From assembly GCF_007860075.1 (NCBI RefSeq), contig NZ_SJPP01000003.1, positions 930,001 through 994,000 of the forward strand: a stretch of DNA of 64,000 nt, written 5' to 3'. This DNA comes from Symmachiella macrocystis. Lineage in GTDB: Bacteria > Planctomycetota > Planctomycetia > Planctomycetales > Planctomycetaceae. The translations under genes were made by a program, and so were the position numbers. Below, in pieces: positions 44,201 through 52,035 of the stretch (within the stretch, counting starts at the first letter, position 1; every line of letters starts with the position of its first letter). A model generated the notes under the pieces. That model was given only the letters and a program-made list of their open reading frames with translations, was not told the origin of the DNA and did not search any database.

Positions 44201-45038
44201 ACCGGACCGCCGCGAAGGAGTCGCCCGCGCATTGGCCCGCCAAGCGGACCAGGCAAACTTTGCACCGTTGGTAGCGACATTGCAATTCGGCGACAAGGGA
44301 ACGCTGCAAGCAGTGATTCGTGGCTTGCTGAAGATCGACGCCAAACCAGAGAAGCCGCAGGACATTCGCACAGCAATTATCGCCGGTTTGAAAGTTGATA
44401 AAAACAGCCGCAAGGAAGTGGTCCGCCTGCTTAATAAATGGACCGACCAAGAGGTTGCGGAGGATTCCGACTTGGCTCCGTTCCAGTCGTGGTTTCTTGA
44501 AGAATATCCTGACCTGCCGACGGCTGAACTCCCTCAAACGGCAAAGAAATCGAAATGGGAATTCGATCAGATCCTCAAATTTGTCACCGATAGTTCCAGC
44601 AGTGGCAAAGGAGACGCCGCGAAAGGGGAGGCGATTTTCGAAAAAGCGCAGTGCATCAAATGCCATCGCTTCGGCCAACGGGGTGAAGGACTCGGCCCCG
44701 ACCTGTCAACCGTCCGCAAACGCTTCCAGCGCAAGCAGATTGTCGAATCGTTGTTCTATCCTTCGGCTGTGATCTCCGACCAATACCAAAGTGTGTCGAT
44801 CATCACCAACGATGGATTGACACACACCGGTTTAGCGGTCGAACAAGGCGGTGCCTATGTCGTGTTGTCGACCGACGGCACAAAGACGACGGTCAGAAAG
44901 TCCGACATCGATGAAATGATTTCGTCGAACACCTCCGGCATGCCCGAAGGACTGCTTGATGTGTTGACGTTGGCCGAAATCGCCGACTTGTTCGCCTTTC
45001 TGGAAACGACGCCCGATGCCGTCGCGACCAAAAAATAA
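41286..45038 (+). CDS. exported PVC-type heme-binding CxxCH protein with HEAT repeats
   Basis: This 1250-residue secreted protein starts with a signal peptide (LILRLVLSLAVCGGTALIAE). A jelly-roll domain related to rhamnosidase N-termini follows (about 30-170; TVDITADNSYELYVNG-like). Then comes a membrane-bound dehydrogenase-type propeller (about 190-560, EGFKIEKVAGP, GNHANIKGD), HEAT-like repeats (about 590-1080) and a C-terminal heme domain with CIKCH (about 1123-1127) and LFYPSAVISDQYQSV. It fits the planctomycete families TIGR02604/TIGR02603. An electron-transfer oxidation of an extracellular substrate, perhaps a sugar, is inferred. Confidence 0.88.
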   Translation: MKLILRLVLSLAVCGGTALIAETCSAAEQGAPEWIWTAGDLTSAKTAYFRQEIKLSSPTDVTIDITADNSYELYVNGDLVGSGDNWQYVKQFNITKRVQRGKNVIAVKATNASEGSAGLLVRVLVEQGGGGDVIFVSNGTWKSTDEPQSNTAWTALNYNAANWKPVHVLGAYPDAEPWKTVTWASKLKDRFLAAEGFKIEKVAGPDVTGTLINMCFDGKGRIIASQERGPLLMMIDSNGDGEMDKTQVVSDDIKNCQGVFAFDDTLLCAGEGPDGVALYRLSDPDSDGKYKTTETVQIYDAKIADHGPHAILLGPDGFLYNVMGNHANIKGDVNPDSPHRDYYEGDLLPKYEDARGHARGKKAPAGLVYRLNQDGTDWNLVAGGFRNEFDMAFNEEGELFTFDSDMEWDVGLPWYRPVRINHVVPGGEFGWRSGASKWPDYYFDSLPSTVDIGRGSPTGVCFYHNDTFPEKYRDAFFVADWSQGKILAIHHKKDGSTYKGEVEEFVTGNPLNVSDIVPGPDGDLYFCLGGRGTEGGIYRVTPENPGTARQPKSNSPVERALALPQPSSAWTRAQVKKLEEDSGSNWRSDLTKVAADPKRTVADRRRAVGILQQFSDGPPRRLLAALASDDKPQMRALALTLLAIHIDDEAEQIIIQALGDSDPVVRRRACEALIRANKTAPVEVVLPMLAEQDRFARYAARELLQRLPAEQWADAVLTADDPRIAAAGMLALVINSPTAEQNEAILKRSVALLRSDLPPADALDVFRVAELALQNEGTTEASRSNLSHAALQLFPSTDNNLNRELARVLAYLQESRAIDKLITYLQNSKDPADQIHAVYCLRFITQGWKWEQQAVLFEALDRLARLEGGASFRGYLENMTRDYLATQKDPTRVNLLAHAAEFPMPTRLMLEALSAEQATTFSNDLIKLDQQLADAEIAADAQAQIASAIVDALGRSKAPETKDFLRKLFEQQPDRREGVARALARQADQANFAPLVATLQFGDKGTLQAVIRGLLKIDAKPEKPQDIRTAIIAGLKVDKNSRKEVVRLLNKWTDQEVAEDSDLAPFQSWFLEEYPDLPTAELPQTAKKSKWEFDQILKFVTDSSSSGKGDAAKGEAIFEKAQCIKCHRFGQRGEGLGPDLSTVRKRFQRKQIVESLFYPSAVISDQYQSVSIITNDGLTHTGLAVEQGGAYVVLSTDGTKTTVRKSDIDEMISSNTSGMPEGLLDVLTLAEIADLFAFLETTPDAVATKK

Positions 45039-45048
45039 GACGATCACC

Positions 45049-45093
45049 GCGGGTGCCACTGGCGGCTTGTCCGCCAGAGGGCCCGTGCTGGCC
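45049..45093. repeat. divergent relative of the family I inverted repeat
   Basis: GGGTGCCACTGGCGGCTTGT then CCGCCAG forms a CTGGCGG/CCGCCAG hairpin and shares GTGCCACTGGC with the elements at 24760 and 30038. It lies 10 bases after the stop codon of the heme protein gene, that is, in the same position relative to a gene end. Confidence 0.55.
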
Positions 45094-45120
45094 GGTCGGA
45101 CCTGAAAATGGATACTGCCG

Positions 45121-46575
45121 ATGCCTGCGCACATCACGCCGACCAGCCGTTGCCGTTTGGGAATTGGCCGCAGCGACATCACGCCGCCGGTGGGGATCTA
45201 CCACCGATTTTGGGGGGCGGCCAAGCATGATCGTGCCACCGGTGTGCATCGCCCCTTGCTGGCGACGGTGCTGATCATCGAACCGTACGAACCCGGTCCC
45301 GCCAACAAGCACACCGTCATGGTCGCCTTGGATCATTGCATCCTTCGACCTCCCGAATTGGCAGAGCTGACCTCTGCCGTGTGCCAACTCATTGGCGAAG
45401 ATGCATCGCAGCTCACAATCACCTTTTCACACACGCACTCCGGGGGCAATTTGTGCAAGGATCGCGTCGAGTTGCCCGGCGGTGAATTGATTGTCCCTTA
45501 TCTGGAATCCTTACCCGAAAAAATCGCCGCCGCCTATCACGCAGCACGCGCAACGCTACAAACCGCGATCTTGACATACGGCGCAACGACCTGCGATATG
45601 GCGCGGCAACGCGATTTCTGGGACGAGGAGCAGAATTGTTACGTCTGCGGCTTCAACCCACAAGGCCAGTGCGATCAAACTTTGTTAGTCGTCCGCGCGA
45701 CCGGCGAACAGGGGGACACGCTGGCCACGATCGTCAACTATGCCTGTCATCCAACGACGTTGGCTTGGGAAAACACGCTGATCAGCCCCGACTACATCGG
45801 AGCACTTCGCGAAACAGTCGAACAAGTCACCGCCGCCCCTTGCTTGTTTTTGCTCTCTCCCTGCGGCGATGTCGGACCGCGGGATGGTTTTGTCGGCGAT
45901 CCGGCGGTCGCTGATAATAATGGTCGCCAAGTCGGTTATGCCGCTCTGGCCGTGCTACAGTCGTTGTCGGCCGCAGCCCATGATTTTCACTACATCGGCC
46001 CCGTCCTCTCGGGAGCCACGCTCGGAGCCTGGGAATACCGGCCGCACACCGCCAACCGCGCCGCCGAGACCGCGAACTTTCAACATCGCCGCTGGCAAGT
46101 GTCGCTCGACTACCTCGACGGGTTACCAACTGCAACAACCGTCGAAGCAGAGTTGAATGCGCTCATTGCCCAGGAGTTGCAAGCCCGTAAAACCGGCAAC
46201 GACACTGCCGCGCACGAACTGCGCGTTCTGGCCGAGCGAAAGCGGCGGCTCCTAGAACGCATCGCCCCCTTGCCGCCGGGCGACCACTATCCCTTTACGG
46301 TCGAAATGGCAAAACTGGGCGACGCGATTTGGATCGCCATCGAAGGGGAGCCATACAACCTCCTGCAGCAAGAGCTCCGCCAAAGCTTCCCCCACACCCC
46401 GCTGATCATCACCGTCCTGGCCAACGGCGCCCGAGCCAGCTATCTTCCCCGACAAGAGGACTACAACAATGCCCTCTACCAAACAGAAATCGCCCTACTC
46501 GCCCCCGGCGCTCTGGAAACCCTCACCCAAGCCATCGCCAATCAAATCACAGAGTGGACGGGGGATGAGGCCTGA
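45121..46575 (+). CDS. neutral/alkaline ceramidase-like hydrolase (N-terminal domain family)
   Basis: This 484-residue protein matches the neutral/alkaline non-lysosomal ceramidase N-terminal domain: GIGRSDITPPVGIYHRFWG, then SHTHSGGNLC with the zinc-type histidines and YACHPTTLAWENTLISPDY. Classic ceramidases cleave N-acyl sphingosine; many bacterial relatives have unknown substrates. No signal peptide is seen, so it may act in the cytoplasm. The catalytic Ser and the C-terminal immunoglobulin-like domain of true ceramidases are not evident. The stop TGA lies inside a short GAGGCTTGAGG-type repeat. Confidence 0.85.
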   Translation: MPAHITPTSRCRLGIGRSDITPPVGIYHRFWGAAKHDRATGVHRPLLATVLIIEPYEPGPANKHTVMVALDHCILRPPELAELTSAVCQLIGEDASQLTITFSHTHSGGNLCKDRVELPGGELIVPYLESLPEKIAAAYHAARATLQTAILTYGATTCDMARQRDFWDEEQNCYVCGFNPQGQCDQTLLVVRATGEQGDTLATIVNYACHPTTLAWENTLISPDYIGALRETVEQVTAAPCLFLLSPCGDVGPRDGFVGDPAVADNNGRQVGYAALAVLQSLSAAAHDFHYIGPVLSGATLGAWEYRPHTANRAAETANFQHRRWQVSLDYLDGLPTATTVEAELNALIAQELQARKTGNDTAAHELRVLAERKRRLLERIAPLPPGDHYPFTVEMAKLGDAIWIAIEGEPYNLLQQELRQSFPHTPLIITVLANGARASYLPRQEDYNNALYQTEIALLAPGALETLTQAIANQITEWTGDEA

Positions 46576-46597
46576 GGGGTGAGGCTTGAGGAAATGA
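46567..46597. repeat. GAGGCTTGAGG short tandem repeat over a stop codon
   Basis: GAGGCCTGAGGGGTGAGGCT followed by TGAGG contains degenerate copies of GAGGCTTGAGG. The TGA of the ceramidase-like gene is part of the first unit. A longer copy lies at 56737-56772 directly after another gene. Confidence 0.6.
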
Positions 46598-46623
46598 GAT
46601 TCGGCAATCCTATCCCCTACTGC

Positions 46624-47397
46624 CTACTTCGCCGTCCACCCCCCATCCACGACCAGCATACTCCCCACCATGTAACTGGCGGCGTCGCTGGCGAGGAAGA
46701 TGGCGGCGCCTTGGATTTCCCGCAGTTCGCCCCAACGCTGGCAGGCGGTTGCGCCGACGATCGATTCCTTGGCTTCTTTGGTCTCGGCAATCGGTACGTT
46801 CATCGGCGTCAAAAACGGGCCGGGGCAAATCGCGTTCACGTTGATGCCGTGCGGCGCCAATTCCAGACCGAGCGCTCGCGTCATTTGCGCCACCGCTCCT
46901 TTACTGGTCGCATAAGGAGTCCGATTCGCCAAGCCGACCAAACCCAACGTGCTCGACAGGTTGATGATTCGCCCGTAGTTCTGTTGTTTCATATACGGCG
47001 TGACCGCTTGCGAACAGAGCCAAACTCCATTGACGTTGATATCCTGTACCTGCTTGAATTCTTCGTAGGTCAACTCGTCAATCGGCCCGCGAATGTTGAT
47101 GCCGGCGTTATTGATGAGGATGTCGATCTTGCCGAACTCTTCTAACGTGCGGAGCACCATCGCTTCGACCGCAACCGGATCGGTGACGTCACTGGCAATC
47201 CCGACAGCGCGGTGGCCGAAGTTCTCAGCAATCTCCGCCGCAGCCGCTTCCGCTTCGTCGGCATGTCGACTGGTAAGCAGCAGATCGGCTCCGCAAGAGG
47301 CCAACCCCGCCGCCATCGCCGTCCCCAACCCCTTCGATCCGCCGGTGACAATCGCCACACGGCCGGTCATATCAAATTGCTTCACTCCAGGTAACAT
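46624..47397 (-). CDS. SDR family oxidoreductase
   Basis: This 257-residue classical SDR has TGGSKGLG (residues 18-25), NNAGINIRG, the catalytic Ser in NLSSTLG and YATSKGA with the YxxxK pair. The overall pattern resembles gluconate 5-dehydrogenase or 3-oxoacyl reductase-like enzymes. I chose the ATG at 47397 (AGGGG just before it) rather than an upstream TTG. It is convergent with the ceramidase-like gene and separated from the leftward protease gene by 121 bases. The substrate is unknown. Confidence 0.92.
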   Translation of the reverse strand: MLPGVKQFDMTGRVAIVTGGSKGLGTAMAAGLASCGADLLLTSRHADEAEAAAAEIAENFGHRAVGIASDVTDPVAVEAMVLRTLEEFGKIDILINNAGINIRGPIDELTYEEFKQVQDINVNGVWLCSQAVTPYMKQQNYGRIINLSSTLGLVGLANRTPYATSKGAVAQMTRALGLELAPHGINVNAICPGPFLTPMNVPIAETKEAKESIVGATACQRWGELREIQGAAIFLASDAASYMVGSMLVVDGGWTAK

Positions 47398-47518
47398 CTT
47401 GTTGTACCCCTCTAAGGTGTTTTGATCTCGGTGCAATCTACATTTTTAATGTTTTGATTCTTGCACAAGCTACCGACGCATGAAATCTGTGGCTCAATGA
47501 ATCTTTGTTCGGTCTCCG

Positions 47519-49786
47519 TCAACGCGGCCGGTCTAGAATGCCTCGCAACTCCTCGACACGCTGCAGGTTGATCCCCTCCGGACGGTGCTCCAACAGCCAG
47601 TCGGCATCCTCGGCGGCGGCAGCGCGGCGTTCGGTTTGGAAGCGGAGGACCGCGCGAATCCAGCGTGACTGCGCCGCTTGATTGTCGACTTCTACGATGG
47701 CAGTGACATAGCGTAGCATCCCTTCAGGATCTTGCTCCTCTTGCGCTAAACCGAGCAGATTCGACAACATGCGAATCACGATGTCCCGTTTGGTGGCTGT
47801 CTTCAAATGTTCGTCGGTGAGCGGGATGCCGCGGTTGGCTTGGAGCATCATCGCTGCCGATTCTCGGCTGAGAAATTTGCCGCCGTCAAACGGATCAATC
47901 AGCTGTGAGTCCCCTTCCTGGGGTTCGTGCCGCACGATGAAATGCCCAGGCAGCCCCACCCCGACAACGTTCAGACCGACGCGGCGTGCCAGTTCCATGT
48001 AGAGCACCGAGAGCGAGATCGGCAGCCCTTCGCGATCGTCGATCACCTCGTTCAAATAACTGTTGGATTTGTGATAATAGTTGGTCCGGCTACCGTGGTA
48101 ACCCAAATCGGCGAACATGGCACTATTTAACGCGGCCAATTTGTCGTTTTCCGAAGCATCGTCGGGAAGCTCTTGTTGAATACCGCGGGCCATGCGATTG
48201 ATTTCCTTTTGATACAGCGCCGGATCGAGTTCGTCGTTGTCGAGCTTTGCCACCAACAGCGCCGCTTGCAACAGGTCAATCTGTTCTTCATCGGCCGTTA
48301 AGGTTTTCACCAACTCAGCCACAGTCGCATTTTGGTGGATTTCGTCCGCCAGCTTTCGCAGTTGGGCCGCCTGTTTTTCCAGTTTCGCCGCGCGCGAGCG
48401 AAGGACGGTCAAGCTAGCCGGGCTATCGGGCAGCAATGTCTCCACCAACGGCTTTGAAGGTGGTCCCGTGGTGGCAATTTCACCGACCACTCCCTCGATG
48501 CGTGACGCGACTGCCGGGTCGATGCTCGTTTTGGGAATCGATTTGGCGACTTGAAAGTTTTTAAACACCGCCTCCGTATCACGAAACTTCGCCAAACCGA
48601 CTTGGCCGGACGTCATCCCGCGGTCCTCGGATTCAAACACCAGTTCGTCGTTCACGTAACACAATATTCGCTTCTCTTCGATGCGTACCTTAATGTTGTT
48701 CCAATCACCGGCGCGGTAGTTGGGCGTGTATTGGTGTTTGAGAATCGTCCAGGAAAGTACATCGGGCCCGTCGAAACGCGTCAACCGCATCCGCGCGCCG
48801 CTGGGATAAAATCCATAATGCCGATCGTTGCCATCGGAGTGAAACACTAACCCAGCTGCGCCGCTTTCGTCATCCAAACGCAAGGTCACGGCGACCTCAT
48901 AGGGCAACTTGGGAACCTCGACGGTACTCAACACAAATGACCGGCCACCAAAGCCGCTGCCGGTCCCTTCCACGGTCATCCGTCCCGAACGTTGCCGCCA
49001 TGTGGCCCCCAAGTGCGGCGTCCATTCTTGAGGATCGAGTGCCCCGATCGTCAGCCATCGCGCGATCGGCACCGGGTTGGGTGTTTCAATCAGCTTTTTG
49101 AGCGCATTGACCGGCATGGCAAATCCCAAATTGGCCGTGTATTGCGCCTTCATCGTTAATAGGCCCAGCACCCGCCCCCGCATGTCGAGCAACGGACCAC
49201 CGCTGTTGCCGGTCTCGATCGGAATCGCCAATTGCAGCATGTTCCGCCCGTCGATTTCACGCGTCCCGGAAATCACGCCGCTCACCACACTGTTGTTCAA
49301 TCCATAGGGATTTCCCAACGCGATCACCGGCTGGCCGTTTTCCACGCTGTCGGAATCCCCCAGCGGCAGCGCGGGTAAATTCTCGGCTTTGATTTTAATC
49401 AAGGCCAAATCGAGTTTGCGGTCCGACGCATGCACGACGTCTGCAGGATAAGAATCCCCTTGGGAGGTTTTGACGGTGATCGGCCGCGCTTCGGCGATGA
49501 CGTGCAGGTTTGTTGCAATCAGGCCGTCCGGCTCAATCACAAATCCCGTCCCCAAACCAACACGGTCCCCCCGTCGTCCGGTGACGGTGATTTCAACGAC
49601 CGCTTCCTCGGCGATTTTTGCTAGCTGTTGAACCGTTAAGGGCGACTCGCTGGGAAGGCTGATCATTGAATCAGCGGCTATCGGTTTTGCTGTCTCGGTC
49701 TCTTCGGCCGAGAACAACGGCCCCGTGAGCAACGTGCCTAAGAGAAACCAACAGCAACAACATGCAACGCGCTTTCGCATTCCCAT
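47519..49786 (-). CDS. exported HtrA-like serine protease fused to a LamG/DUF1080-like domain and a SirB1-type domain
   Basis: This 755-residue protein combines three modules. After a signal peptide containing CCCCW comes a trypsin-like HtrA/DegP domain with His in ATNLHVIAEA (about 94), Asp in DRKLDLALIKI (about 125) and Ser in GNSGGPLL (about 194); no PDZ domain follows. Next is a concanavalin-like DUF1080-type region (about 285-445). The C-terminal part (about 520-755) matches the SirB1 N-terminal transglutaminase-like family with TPR-like helices (EGLPISLSVLYMELARRVGL). AGGAG precedes the ATG at 49786. The combination suggests a periplasmic protease with binding modules. Confidence 0.82.
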   Translation of the reverse strand: MGMRKRVACCCCWFLLGTLLTGPLFSAEETETAKPIAADSMISLPSESPLTVQQLAKIAEEAVVEITVTGRRGDRVGLGTGFVIEPDGLIATNLHVIAEARPITVKTSQGDSYPADVVHASDRKLDLALIKIKAENLPALPLGDSDSVENGQPVIALGNPYGLNNSVVSGVISGTREIDGRNMLQLAIPIETGNSGGPLLDMRGRVLGLLTMKAQYTANLGFAMPVNALKKLIETPNPVPIARWLTIGALDPQEWTPHLGATWRQRSGRMTVEGTGSGFGGRSFVLSTVEVPKLPYEVAVTLRLDDESGAAGLVFHSDGNDRHYGFYPSGARMRLTRFDGPDVLSWTILKHQYTPNYRAGDWNNIKVRIEEKRILCYVNDELVFESEDRGMTSGQVGLAKFRDTEAVFKNFQVAKSIPKTSIDPAVASRIEGVVGEIATTGPPSKPLVETLLPDSPASLTVLRSRAAKLEKQAAQLRKLADEIHQNATVAELVKTLTADEEQIDLLQAALLVAKLDNDELDPALYQKEINRMARGIQQELPDDASENDKLAALNSAMFADLGYHGSRTNYYHKSNSYLNEVIDDREGLPISLSVLYMELARRVGLNVVGVGLPGHFIVRHEPQEGDSQLIDPFDGGKFLSRESAAMMLQANRGIPLTDEHLKTATKRDIVIRMLSNLLGLAQEEQDPEGMLRYVTAIVEVDNQAAQSRWIRAVLRFQTERRAAAAEDADWLLEHRPEGINLQRVEELRGILDRPR

Positions 49787-49994
49787 CAACAACTCCTCAA
49801 ACCGGGGGAGGGTGCTTCCGTGAATTCGGAACTCGACCGTGGTTTCATCGTAGCTGGCAGCTAAGATCTCCGCAATCGCGCTCTCTGTTTTCAGTTGTTG
49901 AGTGTATCGCGACAAGCATTTTTGAGGTGGGACGGGAGTTGAAACTCTTCAACAAGGAATTGCGCAAAGATCTTGCGCGATTTCCCCTGCTGCG

Positions 49995-51851
49995 TTAAAA
50001 CTTGATATCGAGCGTGCTCGTATCGTCTGTGGCCACCGACTTAATCCCCGTCAATTCCTGCCGCTGGTCCCCTTCACCAACGCGAATCGTATACACGCCT
50101 TCCTTGAAGACTCCCGGGCGGAATTTTGTGCCGGAGATGCGGAACGTGTAGACGACTTCATCCAATGCTTCGTCAACGACCTGCACCACCGGGTTCTCTT
50201 GGCCGGTGATGTTCAGCGTCGGGAGATAGGCGAGCGGCTGGCGGTGATAGTTGTCTTGCTGGGTGATCGTAATCGGCCAACCGGGATGTTGCGCGGTGCC
50301 CGGTTCGGTCACATCCACATGCCGCGGCCAACATTCCATCACGATGTTCCGCGTAGGTTTTTGAAATCGCACGATGCCATAACCGGCGGCGTTGTGGTTT
50401 TCCATCTTGGGATTGGCATAGGCCTGCATCGTGAGCTTGTTTCCCAATCCATCAAAGTACCGACCTGTGAAAGGCAGCGGATTGTCGGCCGGGTGATTTT
50501 CCGGTTTTTCCAGCGGCCACCACCAACGTCCATAAAAATTGACAATCGAGGGCACGCAAAACGACACGCCCGCATCTTCCCAGGAATTGATCCCGTGGTG
50601 GATCACAGTCGCCAAGTGCTGATCACCGGCGATGTGAAATGCGAAACTCCGTCGCATCTCCTCCAGCGCCCGCGCGCGACCTGCTTGCGGCCAACCGTTG
50701 GAATCGAGATCGGCCAGTAACCGACCATTGTGACTGCCGTGAATGTGCGCGCCCCCGGCAAAGATGGTTTGCGACAGCACCGCTTTCATCTCCGCCCCCT
50801 GCCAGGTTTGTCCCCACTCCCGTAAATACTTCAACTGCCGGTCTCCCAACAGCCGCGCTTCAGGAACATCGACCGAGGCGCGATCGTAGCTGGGATTATT
50901 GATGTGATCGGGGCGCGGGCCTTGCTGCGGAATCAACCCCGCCGGGCCGGTTTTCCATTTGCGATCTTCGATGATGGCAAAATCGATGCCCCCCACATTC
51001 AGCGATGTGTAATAGACCGTAATCCCCTGCCCGACCGGGGTCGCGTCGTACGGGTCGGGCAGATGGCTGGTTTGGGCCCGCTGCACCATGTTCACGTATT
51101 CCGCCGGCATGATATATCCACCATCCGCCCCGCCGCGGAGTTTCGACACCTTGCCCGCTTCGCCCCACAGGTTCCCCTGCCCCACATCGTGGTCATCGGG
51201 GATCGTTATCGTCGGCCGGTCTTTGATGATCTCGCCAAACTGCCGGCCGAACAACAACCACGCCGCCGTGTGTGCGCGGTGGTCGTAACTTTGATCACCC
51301 GAGAAAAACAACAAGTCCGGGTCCTGCGCTTTCACGTTCCGTACAATGTCTTCCCGCATGCCGCGATCGCTGTTGGAATTGCCCGTGAAAGCGGCGACCA
51401 CGATTTCCTCCTTGTCGCGGGGATCCTTACGAATCCGGCCTTCAAATTTCGCCCCGCCGGGATGCGTGACGCGATAACGGTGATCGCGGGAATGATCCCA
51501 ATCCTCAATCCGAAACGTCGCCAACCAACCCGTCTCGTCGACGTTGGCTCGGGCAATCGTTTTCCAATTCGTGCCATCATGAATCTGCAGCGTCACCTCG
51601 CGCGACTCACCATCGCGGAGCGGATAAAGTTGTGCGGACAATTTGAGCACGCCGTTTTGCACCGTATACAGCGCGAAACAAATCGCCTCATCCCGCGGCA
51701 CCTCGGGAATCGTTGGCTTGCCCCCTTTGCGGTCAATCGTAATCGGCTCCGGAATGGAGTCCGAGGGGAATGCCGTAGTGGCCGTCGCCGTTATGGTGAT
51801 CACTGTGGCGATTAAGGTGATGTATTTTCTGATGAGGCGTGAGTGGTTCAT
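49995..51851 (-). CDS. alkaline phosphatase D (PhoD) family protein
   Basis: This 618-residue exported phosphoesterase has a Sec-type signal (ITLIATVITITATATTAFP), a beta-rich N-terminal domain and the PhoD-like metallophosphatase core: LFFSGDQSYDH, IPDDHDVGQGNLWGE and AGDQHLATVIHHG. The family hydrolyses phosphomonoesters or diesters with metal ions outside the cytoplasm. I use the ATG at 51851 because it begins the signal peptide. A C-terminal propeller-like tail (KFRPGVFKEGVYTIRVGEG) follows. It may serve phosphate scavenging. Confidence 0.87.
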   Translation of the reverse strand: MNHSRLIRKYITLIATVITITATATTAFPSDSIPEPITIDRKGGKPTIPEVPRDEAICFALYTVQNGVLKLSAQLYPLRDGESREVTLQIHDGTNWKTIARANVDETGWLATFRIEDWDHSRDHRYRVTHPGGAKFEGRIRKDPRDKEEIVVAAFTGNSNSDRGMREDIVRNVKAQDPDLLFFSGDQSYDHRAHTAAWLLFGRQFGEIIKDRPTITIPDDHDVGQGNLWGEAGKVSKLRGGADGGYIMPAEYVNMVQRAQTSHLPDPYDATPVGQGITVYYTSLNVGGIDFAIIEDRKWKTGPAGLIPQQGPRPDHINNPSYDRASVDVPEARLLGDRQLKYLREWGQTWQGAEMKAVLSQTIFAGGAHIHGSHNGRLLADLDSNGWPQAGRARALEEMRRSFAFHIAGDQHLATVIHHGINSWEDAGVSFCVPSIVNFYGRWWWPLEKPENHPADNPLPFTGRYFDGLGNKLTMQAYANPKMENHNAAGYGIVRFQKPTRNIVMECWPRHVDVTEPGTAQHPGWPITITQQDNYHRQPLAYLPTLNITGQENPVVQVVDEALDEVVYTFRISGTKFRPGVFKEGVYTIRVGEGDQRQELTGIKSVATDDTSTLDIKF

Positions 51852-52035
51852 CGTGGCGCTCGTTTGGCTGGTGGTCTGTGCTAACGGTTTGTGGTCATTG
51901 TACGGGCGTTGCGTTAGTTGTGCCAACGTCGTGGAAATTTGAACTTGCCAGGGAAAAGTGGTGGTTTTATGCTCAAAATCAATGTAATCTGGCGTGAGCA
52001 AATCGCCGTCCTAAACTAAAAATTGGTTGCTCGAC

